From a bacterium (lineage in GTDB: Bacteria > Vulcanimicrobiota > Vulcanimicrobiia > Vulcanimicrobiales > Vulcanimicrobiaceae), in the NCBI GenBank assembly GCA_021807065.1, contig JAKAPO010000110.1, positions 1 through 7,717 of the forward strand: a stretch of DNA of 7,717 nucleotides, written 5' to 3'. Of this stretch, positions 1 to 5,576 are shown one piece after another (within the stretch, counting starts at the first letter, position 1; every line of letters begins with the position of its first letter). A program made the translations under genes and the position numbers. The notes beneath the pieces are model-generated. The model did no database searches and was not told the DNA's origin. It saw only the letters and a list, made by a program, of their open reading frames with translations.

Positions 1-1928
1 CGATTGCTGAGCGATCCGCCGTCGAACCATTCCGCGAATTCGCCGGGGACCGTATTGCGCGGGCTCCCCGCCTCGATCGCTTCGTAGGTCTCGCGTAAGA
101 ACGTCACCGCCTCGTTCGTGAGGTTATGGCGCGCCAACGCAACGACGAACCACAGCGTCAGATCGGGCCAGATGCCTCCAAGCAGTCCGTAACCATACGA
201 AGGAAAGTACCATGAGTCGGCAGTGGAGATCGTACGAATGCCGACGGGCGTAACGAAGTCGGCCTCAAGGAGTCGCTCGAGAATCGCGCGCCGTTCCTGC
301 GGCGACCCGACGCCGAAAAGCACCGGGAAGACCTCATCCGCGGTAAAGTTGTCTTGGTAGTTGCGCTCTTGATCGTAATTGAGAACGAATGCGCCGGTGT
401 CCGAGTTGTACAGCTGACTCATCACCGCTTCGCGAAGATCGTGAGCCTCCCGCTCGTAGCGTTCCCAGTTTGCATGATCTTCCACGACGGCGCAGAGCAT
501 CGCGGCCGCCTCGAGCGCGAAAATGCTCTCTACGTTGATTTCGGTCACGGCGCCGTCAAGCGTGTAATATGGGATGATGTTCCGCCACGACGAGATCCCG
601 TGCATATCGACACCCTGTGCCTTGCAGAAAATCAAGCCGTAACCGTCGCGCTGGGAAAGAAGGTAGTCGGCCATCTTGACGATGAGCTCGTGGCGTTTTC
701 GCACCCAGTCGTCATCGAGCGTTGCGTTGTAGTGATGGAGCAATGCGATCAAGTGCAGCGGCGTGTCGTCGTTGATGTTTAGATCGTACGTCGTTTTGAA
801 GCCATTGACGCCGCGAACGTATTCGATCATGAGACCGCTGTCGTCGACGAAGCGATTGAAGAGCTCGAGCGCGTCGCGGCTGAACTGCGGCCAGAAATAG
901 TCGTAGGCGTGCACGAACCAGGACGTGTCGCGCGAGACCAAGATATCCGAGGGCGGCGAGTTCGTCGAACCCCAGCCTTGCGGGTATTCCTTGGCGATGC
1001 GCAGCATGTTCGCTTTTGCCCAAACGATACCGCGGCTGATCACCGGCGACGGCGTCATGAAACGGGCATCCGCCAAACGCTCGCTATAGTAGTGTTGCGT
1101 TTCATGCAATGCCCTCGGATCTTGCAACAATGCCTCGAGTACCGGACGGCTGCGCTCGACACCGCCCGGATGGTAGACCACCGCGAGCCGCAGCGGTTCG
1201 CGCGCGCCCGGCGCAACCCGGATGCGGAATTCGAAGGCTCCGAAGATGCGGCGGCTCACGAGTTCGGCGGCTTCCGGCGTCACTTCGCTGAATTTCTGAT
1301 CTTGAGTCTCGGGAACGAGCCCGCCGCGCCGCATGTGCTCGAGCAGCACCTGCTCGCGCAGCGAAAGATTGACGGCAACCGGAGCTCGCGAACCGCCCCA
1401 CCATCGCTCTCCACCGGTCTCGCGGTTGCGCGAGCAGACGTAGCGACCTTCGATGTGCGCGTATACTTGATGCTCGGGCTCGCCGTAAAATCGCTGTCCG
1501 ACGAGCAACGCCCAGGGAAAGATCGCAACTTCGACATCGGTCGCGCCGGGGTTGTAGAGGGTCACGTCGACGACGAACGCGACCGCGCGTGCGTATGTGG
1601 CGCCGTGCGGAACGTAAAATGCTTCCGTGACGTGCACGCGATTCTCTAGGGTGAACTCGGAGAGTTGCGCGTATGGCAGGAACGTAAACTCACGTTTGAT
1701 CTGGTGCGGGAAAAGAGTCTGGCGACCATCGCGCAACCGGTAGGCAATCTGATGCGTTCCGAAGATGATGCGGTCGGTGTCGGCGTCCCACAGCCCGCGC
1801 ACGCCGCCTTTTGCAGTCGATTGCGCGTACGCCTTGAAGTTGCCCAGTAGCAGCCCGTACGGCGTCTGCTCCTCCGAGAGCACGTACGCGCAGTACTCGT
1901 TATGCTGTGCGTCGTAACTGGGCCCCAT
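1..1928 (-). CDS. (alpha/alpha)6-barrel glycoside hydrolase, amylo-alpha-1,6-glucosidase-like (3' end outside window)
   Basis: Reading the minus strand from the ATG at 1928 gives 642 uninterrupted codons to the left edge, so the C-terminus is missing. The first ~280 residues are beta-rich, as in the N-terminal beta-sandwich of such enzymes. The rest looks like an (alpha/alpha)6 glucosidase barrel: SRDTSWF at 332-338, NDDTPLHL at 386-393, GIWPDLTLW at 585-593 and PGEFAEWFDGG at 628-638. By family resemblance (six-hairpin glycosidases, glycogen-debranching-enzyme C-domain) it would cleave alpha-glucosidic bonds of glycogen, trehalose-like or other storage glycans in the cytoplasm; no signal peptide is visible. 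The acidic residues at 387-388 and the Glu residues near 630-633 are candidate active-site residues, which I infer only. The start is supported by GAGGAG (minus, 1937-1932) just before the ATG. The gene is divergent from ispE with overlapping start codons. The exact GH family and substrate are uncertain. Confidence 0.7.
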   Translation of the reverse strand, partial: MGPSYDAQHNEYCAYVLSEEQTPYGLLLGNFKAYAQSTAKGGVRGLWDADTDRIIFGTHQIAYRLRDGRQTLFPHQIKREFTFLPYAQLSEFTLENRVHVTEAFYVPHGATYARAVAFVVDVTLYNPGATDVEVAIFPWALLVGQRFYGEPEHQVYAHIEGRYVCSRNRETGGERWWGGSRAPVAVNLSLREQVLLEHMRRGGLVPETQDQKFSEVTPEAAELVSRRIFGAFEFRIRVAPGAREPLRLAVVYHPGGVERSRPVLEALLQDPRALHETQHYYSERLADARFMTPSPVISRGIVWAKANMLRIAKEYPQGWGSTNSPPSDILVSRDTSWFVHAYDYFWPQFSRDALELFNRFVDDSGLMIEYVRGVNGFKTTYDLNINDDTPLHLIALLHHYNATLDDDWVRKRHELIVKMADYLLSQRDGYGLIFCKAQGVDMHGISSWRNIIPYYTLDGAVTEINVESIFALEAAAMLCAVVEDHANWERYEREAHDLREAVMSQLYNSDTGAFVLNYDQERNYQDNFTADEVFPVLFGVGSPQERRAILERLLEADFVTPVGIRTISTADSWYFPSYGYGLLGGIWPDLTLWFVVALARHNLTNEAVTFLRETYEAIEAGSPRNTVPGEFAEWFDGGSLSN

Positions 1929-2841
1929 GCTCTCCTCGTTTGGCGCGTCCGCGCGAGCGGGCCTTCCGGCGGTCGCGTTGCGCGCGCCGGCTAAGATAAA
2001 TTTGACGTTGGAGGTGCTCGCTCGCCGCAACGACGGGTACCACGACATACGCAGCGTCATGGTGCCGCTTGCTCTGGCAGACGTTATCGAGATCGAGCCC
2101 GATACGCGCCTCTCCTTTCGCTGCGACGATGGCGCCCTTTACGGAAAGGAGAATCTTGCATTACGGGCACTGCAAGCAGTCGAAGCGGCGACAGGCAGCC
2201 GGCTTCAGGGTAACGTGACGCTGCGCAAAAGGATTCCGGTGCAATCGGGCCTCGGTGGCGGCTCTAGCGATGCGGCAACGATACTGCTGGCGGCGGCGGA
2301 AGGCCGGTTCGGCGCGCTGCCGCCGTTCGACGTGCTGGAGGCGGCGCGCGGGCTCGGATCGGACGTGCCGTTCTTTCTCGTCCAAACGGCCGCACTCGTC
2401 GAAGGAACCGGCGAGCGCGTGACGGCACTGGGTGCGGTGCCGCCGTGGTGCGTGCTTCTCGTCAAACCGCCGGTGTCGGTCTCGACCGCACGGGCGTACT
2501 CGAGCCTCGATTCCCACGATCGCACTATCCGCCCGCGCAACACGTCGGTCTCCCTGCGATGCGTCGATGCGTTTCAGCACGGCGATTTCGATGCAGTCGA
2601 GGAACTCTTGAGCAACGATTTCGACGATCTGGCAATGGAACAGGCCGCGATCCGGCACGCGCGAAATGCGTTGCGCGAGGCCGGAGCGCGCCGTCCCCTG
2701 CTCGCTGGTTCCGGTTCTTGCGTCTTCGCTATCGCGCGTGATGTTACGGAGCGCGACGTAATCGCGAGGCGCCTTCAGTTGCCGGACGATTTTGCGATCT
2801 TTTCGACAGAGTTCACGCAATCGGATATCTGGCGCTCGTGA
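1927..2841 (+). CDS. ispE: 4-diphosphocytidyl-2-C-methyl-D-erythritol kinase (IspE)
   Basis: IspE is a GHMP-superfamily kinase that phosphorylates the 2-hydroxyl of CDP-methylerythritol with ATP, the fourth step of the MEP route to IPP and DMAPP. It is cytoplasmic. The three family signatures are clear: PAKINL at 21-26 (Lys23 corresponds to E. coli Lys10), the ATP-binding loop SGLGGGSSDAA at 107-117, and LLAGSGSCVFA at 258-268. The catalytic Asp lies in GSDVPFFL (Asp146, corresponding to E. coli Asp141). At 304 aa it is slightly longer than usual (about 280-290), the excess being N-terminal. An in-frame stop at 1915 leaves ATG 1927 or TTG 1978 as starts. ATG 1927 has no visible Shine-Dalgarno, while TTG 1978 would place the conserved Lys at residue 6, rather close to the N-terminus. 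The start is therefore undecided, the function is not. It overlaps the next gene by 4 bp. Confidence 0.95.
   Translation: MLSSFGASARAGLPAVALRAPAKINLTLEVLARRNDGYHDIRSVMVPLALADVIEIEPDTRLSFRCDDGALYGKENLALRALQAVEAATGSRLQGNVTLRKRIPVQSGLGGGSSDAATILLAAAEGRFGALPPFDVLEAARGLGSDVPFFLVQTAALVEGTGERVTALGAVPPWCVLLVKPPVSVSTARAYSSLDSHDRTIRPRNTSVSLRCVDAFQHGDFDAVEELLSNDFDDLAMEQAAIRHARNALREAGARRPLLAGSGSCVFAIARDVTERDVIARRLQLPDDFAIFSTEFTQSDIWRS
1932..1937 (-). promoter_or_regulatory. Shine-Dalgarno of the glycosidase gene
   Basis: The minus strand reads GAGGAGAGC then ATG, a strong purine-rich ribosome binding site. It fixes the start of the leftward gene at 1928. This site lies inside the first codons of the longest possible ispE frame, so if ispE begins at 1927 the two translation initiation regions overlap on opposite strands. 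Confidence 0.65.
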
Positions 2842-3596
2842 TCGCGGTCGTGCTGGCGGGGGGACCGCCCGACGAAGTCTCCGCGCTGCAGCCGGAAGCG
2901 CCGAACAAAGCGTTCGTTCGTATCGGCGGACGCCCGCTCGTGGAGCGGGTTCTTTCGGCCATGCGCGCTTCAGAGCAGATCGCGCTCATCGTCGTCGTCG
3001 CGCCGCCGTCCATGCATGGCGATCCCGCGCTCGCTCTCGCAGACGAGTATCGCCCCGACGGCCAGCTCATCAGCGAAAGCCTTCGCAACGGCCTCGAACG
3101 CCTACCGCCCGATGAGATGATACTCTTGGCGACATCCGATCTGCCGGTTCTCACATCGCAGTCCGTCGACGATTTCATCGCTCGAGCGCAGCCGCTCGAC
3201 CCGGACGTCGGCTACGGTTGCGTCGAGCGCTCCGTGCATGCCGTAAGGTATCCGCAAATTCCACATACATGGGCGAGGCTGCGCGACGGCACGTTCTGCG
3301 GCGCAGGCCTCATGACACTGAAGCCACGCGTGCTGCCGTCACTCGAGCGCTTCATCGAGCAACTCGGCGCCGCACGCAAGAAGCCGTGGCGGCTGGCCTC
3401 GATCTTCGGCTACGGAGTGCTCTTCAAGTACGCCGCCGGACTGCTGACGATCGCCGATGCCGAAGCCCGCGCCCGCGGGTTGCTCGGCGCGCCGGTGCGC
3501 GCCGTGATCTCGCCCTATCCCGAAACCGCAGTCAACGTCGATCGCGCCGGTGACGTCGCCCTAGCAGAAGGGCTTCTACGCGATACTCGCGCTTGA
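2838..3596 (+). CDS. MobA-like nucleotidyltransferase (NTP_transf family), substrate unknown
   Basis: This 252-aa protein has the fold signatures of the MobA/GlmU/IspD nucleotidyltransferases, which transfer NMP from an NTP to a phosphorylated acceptor. They are VVLAGG at 4-9, NKAFVRIGGRPLVERV at 23-38 (Lys24 as the phosphate-contacting lysine), ATSDLP at 98-103 (Asp101 as metal ligand) and NVDRAGDVALAE at 233-244 (Asp235 as probable second metal ligand). The canonical arginine/glycine-rich loop after LAGG is replaced by GPPDEVSALQPE, unlike classical MobA, GlmU or IspD. The GTG start overlaps the ispE stop (GTGA), so translation is probably coupled and the transcription unit shared. Given that pairing, a role in isoprenoid-linked or envelope nucleotide-sugar metabolism is possible but inferred. 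It is not a convincing IspD. Confidence 0.8.
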   Translation: MIAVVLAGGPPDEVSALQPEAPNKAFVRIGGRPLVERVLSAMRASEQIALIVVVAPPSMHGDPALALADEYRPDGQLISESLRNGLERLPPDEMILLATSDLPVLTSQSVDDFIARAQPLDPDVGYGCVERSVHAVRYPQIPHTWARLRDGTFCGAGLMTLKPRVLPSLERFIEQLGAARKKPWRLASIFGYGVLFKYAAGLLTIADAEARARGLLGAPVRAVISPYPETAVNVDRAGDVALAEGLLRDTRA

Positions 3597-4011
3597 GGTC
3601 AACAGCGACCGATGAAACTAGGCCCCGTGTCAAGACGAACGAGAATGCAGAATGAGCGCGGCGCTGGAGCTTGCCCGCGAAATTCCGGAGCGCACGCTGT
3701 GCGCACTTCAATGCCTTGACGGGCACCTGTGCCGCAACCTGGCCGCACGTATCCTTGCCTACCACCGATTTTCCCAACTCGCTCTGTGCCGTCAGAAGCT
3801 GTGCGATCTCAGTGATCTACACCAGTACAGGATCTAGATTCAGGACGAACACGATCTCTTGCATGTTGATTTTGAAGGACGCTCCTCCGGGCCAGTAGGC
3901 GTTGGTACCACATGGCCATGCCATACTGCTTCTTTTCTCGTCGATCCAGAGAGGCTTCGTGTCGTGAAAGTCTACGTTCCTATGTAGCCGGTGCGCGCGG
4001 CGAGCATTTCC

Positions 4012-4029
4012 GGAAGACGAGAATCTTCC
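4012..4029. repeat. Inverted repeat, 6-bp stem with 6-nt loop
   Basis: GGAAGA at 4012-4017 pairs with TCTTCC at 4024-4029 around the loop CGAGAA. It is one of three adjacent inverted repeats immediately downstream of ubiX in its direction of transcription. No T-run follows on either strand, so it is not a classical intrinsic terminator. Confidence 0.5.
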
Positions 4030-4030
4030 T

Positions 4031-4043
4031 CGCGTTCCACGCG
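4031..4043. repeat. Inverted repeat, 5-bp stem with 3-nt loop
   Basis: CGCGT at 4031-4035 pairs with ACGCG at 4039-4043 around TCC. It directly abuts the palindrome at 4042-4057 and overlaps it by two bases. Short, and could be chance in GC-rich DNA, but it is the middle member of a cluster. Confidence 0.4.
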
Positions 4044-4057
4044 CTGTAGCTACAGCG
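4042..4057. repeat. Perfect 16-bp palindrome containing the ubiX stop codon
   Basis: CGCTGTAGCTACAGCG is fully self-complementary with no spacer. The ubiX stop (TAG on the minus strand, 4052-4050) lies in its centre. It could be a dimeric-protein binding site, part of a transcript-end structure together with the two hairpins to its left, or coincidence. A 16-bp exact palindrome is uncommon by chance in a window of this size. Confidence 0.6.
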
Positions 4058-4616
4058 GAGAGCGCCAGCGGCTGAACAGCTCGTTGGGGATACCGAACTG
4101 GTCCAGTGCCTTGCCGACCGTGTGGGCAACGATGTCGTCGACGGACTGGGGGTTCGAGTACATCGCCGGAATCGGCGGCAAGATCACCGCACCCAACTCC
4201 GCGAGCTGCGTGAGCGTACGCAGATGCCCGAGGTGCAGCGGGGTCTCGCGCACGACTAAGACGAGCCGGCGCCGCTCCTTCAAACAGACGTCGGCCGCGC
4301 GCACGAGCAGATTGCTGTTGAACGAATAGGCGATCGCGCTCGCACTCTTCATCGAGCATGGGATGACCAGCATCCCGTCGGTGATGAATGAGCCGCTGGA
4401 GATCGCGGCGGCGAGATCGTCCTCGCGGTGGACGACGTCGGCGAGTACCTCGAACTCGTCGGCGGTCACCGCCATCTCGAGCGCAATCGTCCGCCGGGCT
4501 GCGGCGGTAAGAACGAGGTGCGTCTCGACGCCGCCGATGGCGCGTAATGCCTGTAAAGCCATGTACCCGTAGACGCTTCCGCTCGCTCCGCTGACACCGA
4601 CGATGATGCGCCGCAT
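4050..4616 (-). CDS. ubiX: Flavin prenyltransferase UbiX
   Basis: UbiX joins a dimethylallyl group from dimethylallyl phosphate to FMN, making the prenylated FMN cofactor of UbiD-family decarboxylases (ubiquinone or menaquinone synthesis, aromatic acid decarboxylation). It is a soluble Rossmann-like flavoprotein. The 188-aa length matches the family. Signatures seen: N-terminal GVSGASGSVYG at 7-17 (FMN binding), IPCSMKS at 85-91, RETPLH at 123-128 and PAMYSNPQSVDDIV at 150-163, whose Tyr153 matches the conserved active-site tyrosine. The ATG at 4616 is preceded by AAGG (4627-4624, minus) with 7 nt spacing, supporting this start. No ubiD partner lies in the window. The gene is divergent from the nuclease-helicase pair, with 45 bp between start codons. 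Confidence 0.95.
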   Translation of the reverse strand: MRRIIVGVSGASGSVYGYMALQALRAIGGVETHLVLTAAARRTIALEMAVTADEFEVLADVVHREDDLAAAISSGSFITDGMLVIPCSMKSASAIAYSFNSNLLVRAADVCLKERRRLVLVVRETPLHLGHLRTLTQLAELGAVILPPIPAMYSNPQSVDDIVAHTVGKALDQFGIPNELFSRWRSPL

Positions 4617-4661
4617 GGCGCTGCCTTATACGAGCGGCGCGAAGGCGCCTGGCACCTTGTC
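4617..4661. promoter_or_regulatory. Divergent intergenic region between ubiX and the nuclease gene
   Basis: These 45 bp must hold at least the translation signals of both genes. On the minus strand AAGG (4627-4624) serves ubiX. A TATA-like stretch (CTTATACG, 4625-4632) is the only AT-rich part and could belong to a -10 element of either gene. A 5-bp hairpin, GGCGC-GAAG-GCGCC (4636-4649), lies just before the nuclease GTG and could shelter or regulate its initiation. Core promoters probably extend into the coding regions. Confidence 0.4.
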
Positions 4662-5576
4662 GTGAAAACTTCATTCGACGTGAAAGCGATCTCGCTGGCG
4701 GAGCCGGCCGCGCGTGAAACGCCCGGGGTGGTGCGTGCACGCCATCCGCACTTCAGTGCCTCGGCGCTGAACGCGTACGCAGAGTGCGAGCGAAAGTGGT
4801 TCTACCGCTACGTATGCGCGGCAGTCGAGGACCCCGGATCGGCCGCGTCGACCTACGGTACCGCATTTCACCTCGCGCTCGAGCGCTTTCACGACCGTCA
4901 TCACCGGCCGCAACCGGGCGATACCTCCGCGATGCAGCGCGATCTCGCGCACGAGATCGAAGCAGCCTTCGCCGAGAACCGCAGCGGCTTCCCAACGGCC
5001 GTCGAGTTCGAGATGCAGCGGCGCCGCGCGTTGCGAACCGCCCGGCGCTATGTCTCCTGGCTCGCCGCCGAGGCGGCGCGAGCGCCATTCACGGTGATCG
5101 GCCGAGAGGTTCCGGCTCAGCTCGATCTCGAGGGATTTGCATTCATCGGATTCATCGATCGCCTCGATCGTGACGAGCGCAGCGGCACGGTGAGCGTCGT
5201 CGACTACAAGACCGGAAAGATCGCGGAAAGCGCCCAGGAGTACCGCGAGCTGGTACGCGAGTTCGGCGATTTCCAGCTCGCCTTCTACTACTGGGTACGA
5301 ACCGCGGCGGGCGATAGGGTGCAGCGGCTGGTTCTGTTGCCGCTCAAAGACGCGCTCCTCGACGTTCGTCCGGTCAGCCTCGAAGTCGGCGAAAGCATCA
5401 CCGTCGCGGAGTTGGAGCGCGCAAAACGCCGAATGGTCGAGATCTGCACGCTGCTCACGTCGAAGGAGCCGCGAAGCTTCGGCGTGACGGAGGATCCCGG
5501 CGCGTGCGAGTATTGTGCCTACACGTTTGCCTGCGCGAAACGTCCGCCACCGGACGGAGAGCGATTCGGCCGATGA
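4662..5576 (+). CDS. RecB/AddB-type PD-(D/E)XK nuclease with probable Fe-S cluster, stand-alone
   Basis: The 304-aa protein is a nuclease domain of the RecB/AddB/Cas4 class, which cuts DNA strands with metal ions. Motifs in order: SALNAYAECERKWFYRYV from 34 (Cys42), GTAFH at 66-70 (His70), GFIDRLD at 163-169 (Asp166), VVDYKTGK at 179-186 (Asp181, Lys183), QLAFYY at 205-210 (Gln205 and Tyr209), and C-terminal CEYCAYTFAC (Cys282, Cys285, Cys291). Cys42 with the C-terminal triad matches the iron-sulfur staple of AddB- and Cas4-type nucleases, and the catalytic set looks complete. It has no helicase part. The next gene starts inside its stop codon (ATGA), so the two products are probably made together. 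GTG 4662 has a poor ribosome binding site. GTG 4728 or 4731 are alternatives that keep all motifs. Confidence 0.88.
   Translation: MKTSFDVKAISLAEPAARETPGVVRARHPHFSASALNAYAECERKWFYRYVCAAVEDPGSAASTYGTAFHLALERFHDRHHRPQPGDTSAMQRDLAHEIEAAFAENRSGFPTAVEFEMQRRRALRTARRYVSWLAAEAARAPFTVIGREVPAQLDLEGFAFIGFIDRLDRDERSGTVSVVDYKTGKIAESAQEYRELVREFGDFQLAFYYWVRTAAGDRVQRLVLLPLKDALLDVRPVSLEVGESITVAELERAKRRMVEICTLLTSKEPRSFGVTEDPGACEYCAYTFACAKRPPPDGERFGR

Larger units (their letters stand above)
3597..4049. other. Gene-poor interval with a low-GC patch between the nucleotidyltransferase gene and ubiX
   Basis: No reading frame here shows a recognisable domain or a good ribosome binding site. The largest candidates are a plus-strand frame at 3652-3837 (61 codons, five Cys, no family resemblance) and a minus-strand 35-residue frame at 3924-3817 (starts MAWPCGTNAYWPGG). 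By hand count 3781-3960 contains 94 G/C of 180 (52%), against 65-73% in sampled neighbouring coding lines. The segment may be decayed coding sequence, a small acquired piece or a regulatory spacer. I see no terminator with a T-run after 3596 and no tRNA-like T-loop. Both flanking genes are transcribed towards this interval, so it is the place where their transcripts should end. Confidence 0.6.

Noticed and set aside
354..1649. Plus-strand frames of 142 and 246 codons
   Set aside because: They are antisense to the 642-codon glycosidase, which has clear barrel motifs and a good ribosome binding site.
2838..3596. IspD (MEP cytidylyltransferase) for the gene after ispE
   Set aside because: The context is tempting, but the IspD signature (AAGxGxRM followed by PKQ) is absent. 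Only general nucleotidyltransferase motifs are seen.
3652..3837. 61-codon plus-strand frame as a small gene
   Set aside because: No clear Shine-Dalgarno, no recognisable family, and an equally open minus-strand frame overlaps it. It is mentioned in the interval entry but not called as a gene.
3817..4740. 307-codon minus-strand frame covering ubiX and the low-GC patch
   Set aside because: It overlaps ubiX in another frame and its first 240 residues are Arg-rich shadow sequence. Only the last ~35 residues lie outside ubiX, and they have no family resemblance.
5504..5572. Upstream GTG extension of the helicase
   Set aside because: The extra 23 residues lie entirely within the nuclease gene's C-terminal Cys motif in another frame. 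ATG 5573 gives the usual short lead to Walker A and a 4-bp overlap typical of coupled genes.
4662..5576. Cas4 of a CRISPR system
   Set aside because: The nuclease and Fe-S motifs are shared with Cas4, but there is no CRISPR array or other cas gene nearby. At 304 aa and coupled to an SF1 helicase, an AddB/RecB-type role fits better.
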